Shown piece by piece: positions 6,683 to 15,909 of a DNA stretch of 64,000 nt. This DNA comes from Bacteroidetes bacterium HGW-Bacteroidetes-8 (GTDB lineage Bacteria; Bacteroidota; Bacteroidia; Bacteroidales; UBA932), in NCBI GenBank assembly GCA_002840895.1, contig PHCZ01000009.1, positions 38,220 to 102,219 of the forward strand. The letters are read 5' to 3'. The notes under the pieces were generated by a model. It searched no databases, was not told the origin of the DNA, and saw nothing but the letters and a program-made list of their open reading frames with translations. The position numbers and the translations under genes are program-made. How positions within the stretch are numbered: the stretch's first letter is position 1; each line of letters opens with the position of its first letter.

Positions 6683-8710
6683 TCAATATTTTATAAGGCC
6701 TACTTTCCCATCCATAGAGGTTACGAGTAGGGTGCGGTTACCTATTGGGCGGATGTAGTTGATGAGGGCAATGGAGAAGCGGTAGGTCCAGGCGACGGTT
6801 CCATCTGCAGCGTTGAGAACGAATATGTTGCCTTTGTCGGTTGGGATAAAGACGAGATCGTTGGCTGTGGTGATTGGTGAGGGGGCTATTTCATAGCCGT
6901 AGCCGGTGTGGCTTGCCCACAAGAGGTGGGGTTTGCCAACCTGGGATGCGGCAGGGCTAGTGGCGGCTGCGGCCGGCTTTGTGGCTGTGGTGGCAGCGGT
7001 GGCAGGGCCGGATTTTGGGGTGGCAACAGTCGCCGGGTTAGCGGCGGCAGGGCTAGTGGCGGCAGGGCTAGTGGCGGCAGGGCTAGATGCAGCAGGGCTA
7101 GATGCAGCAGCTGGGGTAAAATCTTTGGTGCTGAATGCGAGGACGGTGTCTTGCATTGTTTTTACATATAGGGTGTTGCCGTCGGGGGAGAGGCCTATGG
7201 ATTCGCGGCCGCCGCGGGCGCTCCAGAGCTCTTTGCCGGTTTTGGCATCAATTGCGTGGGAGCGGCGCTCGGGGGTAACTACGAATAGTTTGCCGTTGGC
7301 TTTTAGCGGCCACACTGCGGCGGCAGAGAGTCCCCTACCCTTGTTGTTGGTCCATTTCCACAGCAGGCGACCATCTGCAGGGTTAAAGGCGTAAACTTTG
7401 TTGGCCCAGTCACCAATATAGACCCCTTGGTCATCTGCCCACGGCTTGGCCTCTATGAAGCCTTTTATTTGTGAGTAGACCCACAGCAAATGGCCACTTG
7501 AGAGCTCAATTGCACGGAATGCGTTGTCTGATGCACCTATATATACTATACCTTTATGTATTGTTGGCGAACCGAGTACACTTTTGGTGGCTTCGACTTT
7601 CCATTTGAGCTTGCCGGTTTTGGCATTGAGGCAGTAGATGTGGTTGTCACTCGAGCCCACAACCAGCAGGCCTGTTTTTTCGCACACCTCGGGCGAAGAG
7701 AAGATCTTGCCATCGGTCTTGGCCTTTACCACACCCGCAGTGTTGGAGATAAATACCATATTGAACGCAAAAGCCGCCGCCGACCCTATATCCGAATCAT
7801 CCTGGTAAACCCACACTGCACTTGCGGGAGAGTCTACGCGATCTTTACCGGATGGACCCCACATTGCCGGTGGAGACTCCTTCTTGATAGGTTGTTTATG
7901 CCACGGTTTGTGGGTGATGGAGTTGGAGCGGACTGCGTAGGTGATGGAGTCGGTGGTTATGGTGACTATGTTGTAGCCCGGGTGGGTGGGTTTGGCGGCG
8001 GTGTAGTTACCGCGCAGGTTGGAGCGGCCCATTATTCCCGGAATGCCCTCAAAGTCCATTACACGGTTGGAGTGGCCGTGGCCGCACATTGAGACCTGGG
8101 TGTTTACCCTCTTGAGCATATCAATGACAGTTTTGTAGTTGAGCATTGCATCGTCTAGCGGATAGTGGTTGATAAATACCACCGGAATGTGTTTTGGGAG
8201 TGCATTGGTCACGGAGTCCAGCCAAACAATAGTTTCGCGGGGAACAAGAGCGGGTGCCATACGCATATTTGGTCCCGAATTTGTGCCAATAAATTGGATT
8301 CCGTTAAAATTGAAATTAAAGTGTTCGTAACCGAAAACCTTTGAAAATGTGTTACATCCACTCTCGCTCCATTTAGAATCGTGGTTCCCCGCTACTATGT
8401 AGTAAGGAATGGTTAGTTTATCTACGATAGATTTTGCTAAAAGTATCTCCTCGTCACTGCCAAATTCTGTTATATCGCCCGCCAGTATTACAAAATCGAT
8501 ACCTTTCAAATTGTTAATGTCTTTTACGGAAGTCTCGAGATCCTCTACGTTGGTTGCAACATCGCTCACGTGAAGATCTGCAAGGTAGGCAAAGCGGACA
8601 AGCGCTTTTTTGCCGGTTTGCGGCGGTCCAACATCTTCAGCTAAATAATCTGAAGAATAACTACTTATATAGCAAAGTAGTAAAGCTATAAGTATAAAAT
8701 ATTTTTTCAT
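6683..8710 (-). CDS. Secreted metallophosphatase fused to a PQQ-like beta-propeller
   Basis: 675 residues from the ATG at 8708-8710. That start is chosen because MKKYFILIALLLCYISSYSS is a clear signal peptide; an upstream in-frame ATG at 8992 would add 94 unlikely residues. The N-terminal domain has calcineurin-like metal ligands in order: YLADLHVSD, LAGDITEFGSDEE, AGNHDSKW, INHYPLD and CGHGHSNR. The second half has repeated blades (LLVVGSSDNHIYCLNAKTG, VYIGDWANKVYAFNPADG, ELWSARGG, FVLNAADGTVAWTY) of the PQQ/PQQ-like type. A low-complexity Ala/Pro/Ser/Thr linker interrupts the propeller. It should act outside the cytoplasmic membrane; the substrate is unknown. It is divergent from the polysaccharide operon. 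Confidence 0.88.
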   Translation of the reverse strand: MKKYFILIALLLCYISSYSSDYLAEDVGPPQTGKKALVRFAYLADLHVSDVATNVEDLETSVKDINNLKGIDFVILAGDITEFGSDEEILLAKSIVDKLTIPYYIVAGNHDSKWSESGCNTFSKVFGYEHFNFNFNGIQFIGTNSGPNMRMAPALVPRETIVWLDSVTNALPKHIPVVFINHYPLDDAMLNYKTVIDMLKRVNTQVSMCGHGHSNRVMDFEGIPGIMGRSNLRGNYTAAKPTHPGYNIVTITTDSITYAVRSNSITHKPWHKQPIKKESPPAMWGPSGKDRVDSPASAVWVYQDDSDIGSAAAFAFNMVFISNTAGVVKAKTDGKIFSSPEVCEKTGLLVVGSSDNHIYCLNAKTGKLKWKVEATKSVLGSPTIHKGIVYIGASDNAFRAIELSSGHLLWVYSQIKGFIEAKPWADDQGVYIGDWANKVYAFNPADGRLLWKWTNNKGRGLSAAAVWPLKANGKLFVVTPERRSHAIDAKTGKELWSARGGRESIGLSPDGNTLYVKTMQDTVLAFSTKDFTPAAASSPAASSPAATSPAATSPAAANPATVATPKSGPATAATTATKPAAAATSPAASQVGKPHLLWASHTGYGYEIAPSPITTANDLVFIPTDKGNIFVLNAADGTVAWTYRFSIALINYIRPIGNRTLLVTSMDGKVGLIKY
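7044..7110 (-). repeat. 15-bp tandem repeat coding PAATS-like units
   Basis: About 4.5 copies of GCGGCAGGGCTAGTG (later units GCAGCAGGGCTAGAT) encode a SPAAS/SPAAT linker. Copy-number change keeps the frame. Flanking Ala/Thr/Pro-rich sequence extends it to roughly 6950-7115. Confidence 0.75.
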
Positions 8711-8753
8711 CGTTTTAATTTTAGTTAATATCCCCTTTCTAACTAAAGATGGA

Positions 8754-8761
8754 CAAAAATA
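8754..8761 (-). promoter_or_regulatory. Possible -7 element for the metallophosphatase gene
   Basis: On the minus strand TATTTTTG matches TAnnTTTG, 43 bases upstream of the ATG chosen. No good -33 TTTG at the usual spacing. This supports the shorter start, since the promoter would lie inside a longer reading frame. Confidence 0.35.
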
Positions 8762-8888
8762 GTCAAAAAAGAGTATCTCTATAAATTCAAAGTACCAAAA
8801 AAACAATAAAAGAGGCATTGTACCTATATTATAGTCAATATCAGCTATTAGAAAGTACAATATATTGTTACATTTTTGTAAATAATTG

Positions 8889-8919
8889 TTGGAAGGGGAA
8901 CTATTTATGGTTATATTTG
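8889..8919 (+). promoter_or_regulatory. Promoter of the polysaccharide operon
   Basis: TATATTTG at 8912-8919 fits the Bacteroidota -7 consensus exactly. TTGG at 8889-8892 is a three-of-four match to the -33 TTTG with the canonical 19-base spacing. Transcription would start near 8925, about 85 bases before the PglF-like gene. The gap between the two divergent genes is about 300 bases. Confidence 0.55.
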
Positions 8920-9011
8920 TTCCATAGAAAAACTTCCTACGGAGATTCACGTCCAGGCTTTGAAACCCTTGATTAATGTGACTCACCGTCATTTTTTCGT
9001 AAACTGCCTCT

Positions 9012-11003
9012 ATGACAAAACTGACCGAAAGACTTAGACCTATATTCCAGCTTTTCTTGAGAAGCTATATGCCGCGGTGGATCATTTTTGGGATTGACCT
9101 GGTGATAGTTGCGCTTGCATTCTCATCACTATGGCTTTTTAGAGACACTGTAGCGTCGCACAGAGGAGATTTTTTCTCCCTTAAACTGCTGCTGGCAACA
9201 TCTATATACGCTTTTACATCGTTGGTATTCCGGACATATCGAGGGGTTGTGAGGTTCTCTACCGTTCACGACCTGCGTAAACTTGCCCAGAGCTCAATTG
9301 TTGCTTCACTGCTATTTTTTGTTGCAAGCTACTTCTTTAACTCTCTCTACTCAGATATTCCAAGCTTCACAAAGTTCAACCTCTTCTTTCCTATAATACT
9401 CGGCTTTATGGTAATGGCCGGGCAACTCCTTATGCGGTTTACCGTAAGGAGCGTGTTCGAGGTAATGGAGAGCAGCAGCTACGTAGAGCATAAGACAAAG
9501 GTTTTTGTACTGGGGGCAGACAACGAGTCTATAAAGCTCACCAGCCAAATCCAGGGAGAGAAGGGCAACCCATATAAGCCGGTTGCCTTTGTCACATTCT
9601 CAAACGGGCTATCCAACAAGAGTGTATGCGGGTTACCAATACTTGAGGTTAACGGCAATATGACAATACTTATGGCAAAGTATAAGGTAAAGTCTATGCT
9701 GGTAACCAAAACTCAACTTAACACAGTCTCTAAGGAGTTTTACGACAAATGTATTGTGGAGGGGCTGGAGCTGCTGCTTGTTAATGGGATAAGCAGGTAT
9801 AACCAGGATGATATTCCGCCACAAATTAACAAGATAAAGATTGAGGACCTGCTTGGCCGCAACGCTATAGTGATGGACAGAGAGGCTATTCAGGATCAGT
9901 TTACAGACCAGGTAATACTTATTACAGGGGCGGGTGGCTCTATAGGGTCTGAGATTGCACGTCAAGTTATTCACCTAAAATGCAAAAAAATTGTTCTGGT
10001 AGACCAGGCAGAGACACCACTTAACGATTTGTGGCTGGAACTCAATGCTTTGAAGACAGGGGTAGAGATTAAACCTATTGTTGCAAATGTGAGTAACAGA
10101 ACCAGAATGGAGCAGATATTCGAGTGTGCAAAACCTTCACTGGTATTTCACGCTGCAGCATACAAACACGTACCAATGATGGAGTTTCACCCATCTACGG
10201 CAGTTGTAACAAATGTACTTGGGACAAAGATCTGCGCTGACCTCTCAATGGAGAACGGGGTGAAGAGGTTTGTGATGATATCTACAGACAAGGCTGTAAA
10301 CCCTACAAATGTAATGGGGGCTTCAAAAAGAGCGGCAGAGATTTATGTACAATCTCTATATTACAAGCAGCTGGAGAGTGAGGTCGCCTCTCCTACCCAA
10401 TTTGTGACCACAAGATTTGGTAATGTACTGGGCTCCAACGGCTCGGTTGTTCCTCTCTTCAAAAGACAGATAGAGAGCGGCGGCCCAATAACCATAACTC
10501 ACAAAGAGATTACCCGCTACTTTATGACAATTCCTGAGGCCTGTTCTCTGGTTCTTGAGGCTGGGTGTACAGGAAAAGGGGGAGAAATATATATCTTTGA
10601 TATGGGAGAGGCTGTAAGGATATACGAACTTGCAGAGAAGATGATTCGGCTAAGCGGAAAGGTTCCGGGAAGAGATATCTCAATTGTTGAGACAGGGCTG
10701 CGCCCTGGGGAAAAACTTTATGAAGAGCTGCTAGCCACAAAAGAGAACACCATTCCTACATACCACAAGAAGGTGTTGATTGCAAAGGTGAGAAGATATC
10801 CGTTTAACTATATTGAACCGGAGATTAATGAGCTGATAGATATTGCACTAAAATATACCCAGCCAACAGATGTAGTTTGGAGGCTAAAGATGTTAATACC
10901 GGAATTCAAGAGCCATAACAGCAGCTACGAAGAGATAGACAAAAAGCTTGAGGCGGGCGGCGCACACGAAAATATCTACACGAAATATGTATATGACAAA
11001 TAA
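9012..11003 (+). CDS. pglF: Membrane-bound UDP-GlcNAc 4,6-dehydratase, PglF/CapD/WbpM type
   Basis: 663 residues, the full-length class. About four hydrophobic segments lie in the first 145 residues, then a CoA-binding-like Rossmann region, then the catalytic SDR domain with ITGAGGSIGSEI at residues 304-315 and STDKAVNPTNVMGASKR near 422-438, in the style of PglF and WbpM. The family makes UDP-4-keto-6-deoxy-GlcNAc at the inner membrane, the first step toward UDP-bacillosamine or QuiNAc sugars. PglE- and PglD-like genes (55368, 52642) and a PglC-like transferase (52022) in the same locus support the bacillosamine-type route. First gene of the locus, followed by Wza. Confidence 0.9.
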   Translation: MTKLTERLRPIFQLFLRSYMPRWIIFGIDLVIVALAFSSLWLFRDTVASHRGDFFSLKLLLATSIYAFTSLVFRTYRGVVRFSTVHDLRKLAQSSIVASLLFFVASYFFNSLYSDIPSFTKFNLFFPIILGFMVMAGQLLMRFTVRSVFEVMESSSYVEHKTKVFVLGADNESIKLTSQIQGEKGNPYKPVAFVTFSNGLSNKSVCGLPILEVNGNMTILMAKYKVKSMLVTKTQLNTVSKEFYDKCIVEGLELLLVNGISRYNQDDIPPQINKIKIEDLLGRNAIVMDREAIQDQFTDQVILITGAGGSIGSEIARQVIHLKCKKIVLVDQAETPLNDLWLELNALKTGVEIKPIVANVSNRTRMEQIFECAKPSLVFHAAAYKHVPMMEFHPSTAVVTNVLGTKICADLSMENGVKRFVMISTDKAVNPTNVMGASKRAAEIYVQSLYYKQLESEVASPTQFVTTRFGNVLGSNGSVVPLFKRQIESGGPITITHKEITRYFMTIPEACSLVLEAGCTGKGGEIYIFDMGEAVRIYELAEKMIRLSGKVPGRDISIVETGLRPGEKLYEELLATKENTIPTYHKKVLIAKVRRYPFNYIEPEINELIDIALKYTQPTDVVWRLKMLIPEFKSHNSSYEEIDKKLEAGGAHENIYTKYVYDK

Positions 11004-11046
11004 GACTAACCATATAGTTTCAAAAAAAACAATTAAACCCCGAAAT

Positions 11047-11856
11047 ATGAAAACAAAAATACTAACCGCCGCCCTGGTATCACTGCTACTCTACTCGTGC
11101 GGCTCCACGGAGAAGATTCCCTACCTGGTAAAGGCCGAGCGGCTCCAGCTCTACGAACTGGAGCAGTATGCCAAGATCTATGAAGCGAAGATTATGGCAA
11201 AAGATGTACTCACTATTTCGGTAAACACAACGGTACCGGAAGCCGGAGCACCATTTAACCTAGGCTCCAATGCAGGTAGTATGGCCATAACTGCAGGTAA
11301 TGTTAACAACGTCCCTGGCACGAATTTGCAAACCTATATTGTTGATAAAGAGGGATATATAGACTACCCCATTGTAGGAAAAGTTAAAGTGATAGGGCTA
11401 ACCAGAGTGGAGGCTCAGGAGTTTATTAAAAATTTGATTCACCCTGCTTATATAACTGAAGTACCAATTGTTAATGTAAGATTTAAAAACTACAAAGTGT
11501 CTGTATTAGGAGAGGTTAACCGCCCCGGGCAATACGTGGTTGAGAACGAGCAGTGCACAATATTGGATGCCCTGGCTATGGCAGCAGATATGACGATATT
11601 TGGCAAACGTGATAATGTTATGCTGATTCGTGAAGATAACAACGGAAGAAAGAGCATTACAAGAATTAATCTTCAGGACCCGCGTCTGGTGTTGAACCCT
11701 GATGTTTACTACCTTCAACAGAATGATGTAATCTACGTTGAGCCAAACAAAACCAAGGCAAAAGCGGCCTCAATTGGGACCGGCGAGACCTATGCAATAT
11801 CAATAATTTCTACCCTACTATCAATTACAACCCTTTTAGTAACCATATTCCGCTAG
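11047..11856 (+). CDS. wza: Polysaccharide export lipoprotein, Wza family
   Basis: 269 residues from the ATG at 11047, chosen because MKTKILTAALVSLLLYSC is a lipoprotein signal with Cys18; a longer frame from 10948 would overlap the PglF gene. A poly_export domain (AKDVLTISVNT, YIVDKEGYIDYPIVGKVKV) is followed by a SLBB-like segment (YKVSVLGEVNRPGQY) and a hydrophobic C-terminus (SIISTLLSITTLLVTIF) that could form the outer-membrane helix. It forms the outer-membrane channel and pairs with Wzc, whose gene starts seven bases downstream. Confidence 0.93.
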   Translation: MKTKILTAALVSLLLYSCGSTEKIPYLVKAERLQLYELEQYAKIYEAKIMAKDVLTISVNTTVPEAGAPFNLGSNAGSMAITAGNVNNVPGTNLQTYIVDKEGYIDYPIVGKVKVIGLTRVEAQEFIKNLIHPAYITEVPIVNVRFKNYKVSVLGEVNRPGQYVVENEQCTILDALAMAADMTIFGKRDNVMLIREDNNGRKSITRINLQDPRLVLNPDVYYLQQNDVIYVEPNKTKAKAASIGTGETYAISIISTLLSITTLLVTIFR

Positions 11857-11862
11857 TAAAAT

Positions 11863-14241
11863 ATGAAAGAGCAGGAGATTCTTAACAGAGCCACAACAGA
11901 GGTTGATGGCGGTGAGATAGACATAAGGCAGTTGGTCTATATCTTTATTTCAAAATGGTATCTGTTCACAATAAGTGTAGTTATTCTGCTTGTGGCAGGG
12001 TCTTTATACCTAAAAACCCAGACTCCAATATATGAAAGTAAAGCTTCAATTTTAGTAAAGGTTGAACAGAATGCCCCCGAGGAGCTATTCCTACTGCAAG
12101 ATATGGGCTTCTCAATGGGAAAGAATAATATAGACAACGAAATTGGGGTTTTAAAATCACCCGATCTTATCTCTCGTATAGTTACATCTCTGGAGCTCTA
12201 CACCACCTATCGCTACTCGAGCCGGTTTGGGTTTCACTCTCCCGAACTGTACAAAAACTCCCCTATCTATGTAAGGATGGAGGATGTGGAGCCGGAGAAG
12301 ATACCCGGGACAATCCATTTTATATTTAGCCCAAAAAGAGAGGGGTATAGTGTAGATGCTACCTTTGCTCATAACGGTACCGAAAAAACAAAAGAAGTTA
12401 TTTTAGATAAGCTTCCCGGATTTATTGAGTTGCCAATAGGTAAATTCTATGTTGCCAAACAGGAGGGTGTTGCATACATTGGGGGGGCACTTGAGGTTAC
12501 TATCTCCAACCCAACTGCTGTTGCAAGAGGTTATGTCGGGAGTTTGAATGTTGCGACATTTGCCAAACAGAGCTCACTGCTCGAGTTAACTCTAAGAACA
12601 GAGAACCGCCAAAAGGGAGAGGATTTTATTCAGGCACTTATAACAGAGTATAATGCAGATGCTGTGAAGGATAAAAATACTGTTGCCTACAACACCTCCG
12701 TATTTATAGAGGAGCGTCTTAAGGATATTGCACGTGAGCTTGGAGAGGTTGAGGGGCAGGTAGAGGAGTACCGAAAAGAGTTTCAGGTGGCAGATATCCA
12801 GAGCCAGGTTGGCTCCTATATTCGTAAAAACGAGAACTACGACACCCGCAGGATGGAGATAGAGACTCAACTTAACTTGGTAAAGTATATAGACGACTTT
12901 ATTAAGAACCAGGTAAATAAAAACAAATTGGTACCAAATCTTGGGCTTAAAGACCCAAGCCTTGTTGCTCTGATTGGTGAGTATAACACTCTGCTGATTA
13001 ACCGTGAAAGGATAGAGGGGTCCACATCTGCAGACAACCCGGCACTTAAACAGGTGAACCAGCAGGTGAACAATATGCACCAGAACATTATAACATCTCT
13101 AACAAACGAGATAAGGGCATCCCAAATTGCACTTAGCGACCTTGAGAGGGAGAACACAATAACCAGCTCCAGGATGAGGAATATCCCAACTGTTGAGCGT
13201 GGTTATACAGATATTCTTAGGCAGCAGGAGGTAAAATCTAACCTCTTTGTCTACCTGCTCCAGAAGAGGGAGGAGACTAACCTTACCCAGGCTGCAGTTG
13301 CGCCAAAGGCGAAAATGATTGCCAAACCACACTCTGGAGGAGGCCCCGTTGCTCCAAGACGGGTAATTATACTTGCTACTTTCTTCTTAATCGGATTAGC
13401 CATTCCTGCAATTATCCTGTTTATAATAGACTATTTCCAGACAAAGATAGATGGAATGAAAGACCTAGAAGGGCTTACAAATAGCAGTGTTGTGGGAGAT
13501 ATTGTAAAGGCAGAGGGGTTGAGCGAGGGGTCTAGCCTGGTGGTAAAACCTAATGACGACTCTGTTATAAACGAGATGTTCAGGACAATGCGTAATAATA
13601 TTCTCTTTATGACCAGCGAGAGAGATTACAATGTTGTTTTGGTAACATCTACAGTGCCAAAGGAGGGAAAGACCTTTATATCAATAAACCTGGCACGCAG
13701 CCTATCGCTAATGGATAAAAGGGTGCTGCTTGTTGGTGCAGACCTTAGGAACCCACAACTATCCAGAGCATTAGCTATTCCTAAGAGGGAGATAGGTTTC
13801 TCCTCATATCTTGCAGGGCATATCCAGGATTACAATGAGTTGATAGAGAAGGTAGAACCCAATTTCTTTGTAATACAATCGGGCCCAATTCCGCCAAACC
13901 CAAATGAGTTGATATCCAAGGCAAAGACCGGGGAGTTCTTTAATAACATTAGGAAAGAGTTTGATTATATAGTGGTAGATAGTGCACCGGTTGGGGTTGT
14001 AAGTGACACATTCCTGTTGGCTAAATATGTTCACGCAACATTGTTTGTTGTGAGAGAGGGATTTAGTGAGAAGGATACAGTACAGTTTATCAATAATATT
14101 TCAATTGATAAAAGGCTTAAAAATATTGGAGTTGTACTGAACCACGCTACTTTCCAGAAGAGCCACGGCAGGTATAAGTATGGATATAAATACTCATACA
14201 GATACAGATATGGTTATGCTCAAGGGTATGGGAATAAATAA
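11863..14241 (+). CDS. wzc: Polysaccharide co-polymerase and tyrosine autokinase, Wzc family
   Basis: 792 residues. A Wzz domain with a membrane helix near residues 30-50 (WYLFTISVVILLVAGSLYL) is followed by a long coiled-coil periplasmic region, a GNVR-like stretch, a second helix near 505-525, and a cytoplasmic BY-kinase. The kinase has Walker A TVPKEGKT near residue 600, Walker A-prime VLLVGADLRNP and Walker B DYIVVDSAP. The C-terminal tail (RYKYGYKYSYRYRYGYAQGY) is a dense Tyr cluster, the autophosphorylation site. It sets chain length and couples polymerisation to export through Wza. Fused membrane and kinase halves are the Gram-negative arrangement. Confidence 0.95.
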   Translation: MKEQEILNRATTEVDGGEIDIRQLVYIFISKWYLFTISVVILLVAGSLYLKTQTPIYESKASILVKVEQNAPEELFLLQDMGFSMGKNNIDNEIGVLKSPDLISRIVTSLELYTTYRYSSRFGFHSPELYKNSPIYVRMEDVEPEKIPGTIHFIFSPKREGYSVDATFAHNGTEKTKEVILDKLPGFIELPIGKFYVAKQEGVAYIGGALEVTISNPTAVARGYVGSLNVATFAKQSSLLELTLRTENRQKGEDFIQALITEYNADAVKDKNTVAYNTSVFIEERLKDIARELGEVEGQVEEYRKEFQVADIQSQVGSYIRKNENYDTRRMEIETQLNLVKYIDDFIKNQVNKNKLVPNLGLKDPSLVALIGEYNTLLINRERIEGSTSADNPALKQVNQQVNNMHQNIITSLTNEIRASQIALSDLERENTITSSRMRNIPTVERGYTDILRQQEVKSNLFVYLLQKREETNLTQAAVAPKAKMIAKPHSGGGPVAPRRVIILATFFLIGLAIPAIILFIIDYFQTKIDGMKDLEGLTNSSVVGDIVKAEGLSEGSSLVVKPNDDSVINEMFRTMRNNILFMTSERDYNVVLVTSTVPKEGKTFISINLARSLSLMDKRVLLVGADLRNPQLSRALAIPKREIGFSSYLAGHIQDYNELIEKVEPNFFVIQSGPIPPNPNELISKAKTGEFFNNIRKEFDYIVVDSAPVGVVSDTFLLAKYVHATLFVVREGFSEKDTVQFINNISIDKRLKNIGVVLNHATFQKSHGRYKYGYKYSYRYRYGYAQGYGNK

Positions 14242-14291
14242 TTTAATTTTTTTTCATTTATTAAATAATATTATCTATTTTCGTAGTATTA

Positions 14292-14312
14292 TTGAGTAAT
14301 AAAACTACTCAA
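14292..14312. promoter_or_regulatory. Inverted repeat upstream of the winged-helix regulator
   Basis: TTGAGTA-ATAAAAC-TACTCAA is a perfect 7-bp inverted repeat ending four bases before the ATG at 14317. It is a likely autoregulatory operator. The half-site is the same as in the palindrome at 3152-3182. Confidence 0.55.
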
Positions 14313-14316
14313 CATT

Positions 14317-14856
14317 ATGCTCGAAAGTCTTATAACATCCAAAACTAGAATAAAGCTGATGATAAAGTTTTTTATCAACAGCGATACAACAGCCTACCTT
14401 CGTAATCTTTCTGAAGAGTTTAGAGAGAGTACTAATGCAATAAGATTAGAACTTAATAGGTTTGAAGAGGCAAAGTTATTAGAATCCAAGAACGAACAGA
14501 ACAAAAAAGTCTATAAAGCAAACACAAAGCATCCATACTTCAAAGATATGCACCGCTTGCTACTTAAATACGTGGGTATAGAAGAGATTGTGGACAATGT
14601 TGTAAAGCACATTGGAGAGCTAGAGAGAGGTTATATAATTAACGACTTTGCACAGGGAAACCCTGGAAATATTTTAGACCTCCTTTTGGTTGGAAAGAAC
14701 TTTGATTATGACTATCTAAACAAGTTGGTTAGGAAGGCAGAAGAGAGTGTTTCGTTTAAAATACGATACATAGCAGTATCACCCAACGAAGCATCGCAAT
14801 ATATCCCCGACAAGACTAAAACCCTGCTCGTATGGTCTGCCGGGGATAAATTTTAA
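14317..14856 (+). CDS. Winged-helix transcriptional regulator of polysaccharide loci
   Basis: 179 residues. The first 70 residues look like an ArsR-type winged helix (LITSKTRIKLMIKFFINSD, LRNLSEEFRESTNAIRLELN, FEEAKLLESKN). The second half (ILDLLLVGKNFDYDYLNKLV, IRYIAVSPNEASQY) resembles a degenerate nucleotidyltransferase-type fold. Similar proteins occur at the head of Bacteroidota capsule/O-antigen clusters between Wzc and the sugar genes, as here. An inverted repeat directly before the start suggests self-regulation. A weak hairpin (CCGCA...TGCGG, 14859-14875) follows the stop. Its target genes are not shown. Confidence 0.75.
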   Translation: MLESLITSKTRIKLMIKFFINSDTTAYLRNLSEEFRESTNAIRLELNRFEEAKLLESKNEQNKKVYKANTKHPYFKDMHRLLLKYVGIEEIVDNVVKHIGELERGYIINDFAQGNPGNILDLLLVGKNFDYDYLNKLVRKAEESVSFKIRYIAVSPNEASQYIPDKTKTLLVWSAGDKF

Positions 14857-14934
14857 TACCGCACTCATAATGCGGGAAATCAATGATTGTTGCTCCAAAT
14901 GGGAGTAACGGGGATTTTTCATAAAATTAAACAT

Positions 14935-15909
14935 ATGAGAGTATTAGTTACAGGTGCCGATGGTTTTATCGGCTCACATCTGACAGAAATGTTATTAGAA
15001 CAAGGATATAAAGTTAAAGCTTTGGCATACTATAATTCCTTTAATAATTGGGGGTGGCTTGAAGAGATACAGCATCCTAATTTAGAAGTTATCGCAGGTG
15101 ATGTTCGTGACCCTCATTATTGCAAGTTTATAACAAGAGATATAGATACTATTTTCCATCTCGCAGCACTAATTGCTATCCCATACTCGTACATTGCTCC
15201 TTATAGTTATGTTGATACAAATATAAAGGGGACTCTCAATATTTGCCAAGCAGCAATAGAAAACGGAAACATTCGTGTAATTCACACTTCAACATCAGAG
15301 GTATATGGAACCGCACAGTATGTTCCTATCGATGAAAACCATCCAAAACAACCTCAATCTCCTTATTCAGCTTCAAAGATTGGAGCAGATGCAATGGCTT
15401 TAAGCTTCTTAAACGCCTTTAATTTGCCTGTAACTATTGCACGTCCCTTCAATACCTATGGACCAAGGCAATCAGCAAGAGCAATCATTCCAACCATTAT
15501 TTCTCAAATAGCCAGTGGCATTAAAGAGATTAATTTGGGTGACCTCACTCCTACCCGCGACTTTAATTACGTAAAAGATATATGTAAAGGGTTTATTGCA
15601 CTTGCAGAAAACGATTCAACAATTGGAAAAGAGATAAATATAGCTTCTAATTTTGAAATATCAATGAAAGATACACTTGAATTGATAAAAAAGATTATGA
15701 AGTCAGATGTAAAATTTATTATCGATGAACAACGTTTAAGACCAGAAAAGTCTGAGGTTTTTAGATTGTGGGGGGATAATAAACTGATAAGAGAATTAAC
15801 AGGTTTTACTCCTGATTATAGCATTGAGAAAGGGTTGACAGAAACCTGTAATTGGTTTGCCAATCCTGATAACTTAAAAAAATACAAAGCAACAATTTAT
15901 AATGTTTAA
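14935..15909 (+). CDS. legB: NDP-GlcNAc 4,6-dehydratase of legionaminate synthesis (LegB-like)
   Basis: 324 residues from the ATG at 14935, placed so that the NAD-binding motif VTGADGFIGSHL is at the N-terminus; a longer frame from 14887 adds unrelated residues. The extended SDR catalytic pair is YSASK (Tyr144, Lys148), with TSTSEVYGTA before it and RPFNTYGPRQS after it. LegB removes water to give the 4-keto-6-deoxy intermediate. In the characterised Campylobacter pathway the substrate is GDP-GlcNAc, and the PtmE-like gene downstream supports the GDP route here. First gene of an overlapping operon. Confidence 0.88.
   Translation: MRVLVTGADGFIGSHLTEMLLEQGYKVKALAYYNSFNNWGWLEEIQHPNLEVIAGDVRDPHYCKFITRDIDTIFHLAALIAIPYSYIAPYSYVDTNIKGTLNICQAAIENGNIRVIHTSTSEVYGTAQYVPIDENHPKQPQSPYSASKIGADAMALSFLNAFNLPVTIARPFNTYGPRQSARAIIPTIISQIASGIKEINLGDLTPTRDFNYVKDICKGFIALAENDSTIGKEINIASNFEISMKDTLELIKKIMKSDVKFIIDEQRLRPEKSEVFRLWGDNKLIRELTGFTPDYSIEKGLTETCNWFANPDNLKKYKATIYNV

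Noticed and set aside
6906..7394. 162-residue Ala/Gly-rich + strand frame
   Set aside because: Shadow of the Ala/Pro repeat and propeller of the metallophosphatase; composition is a product of the repeat.
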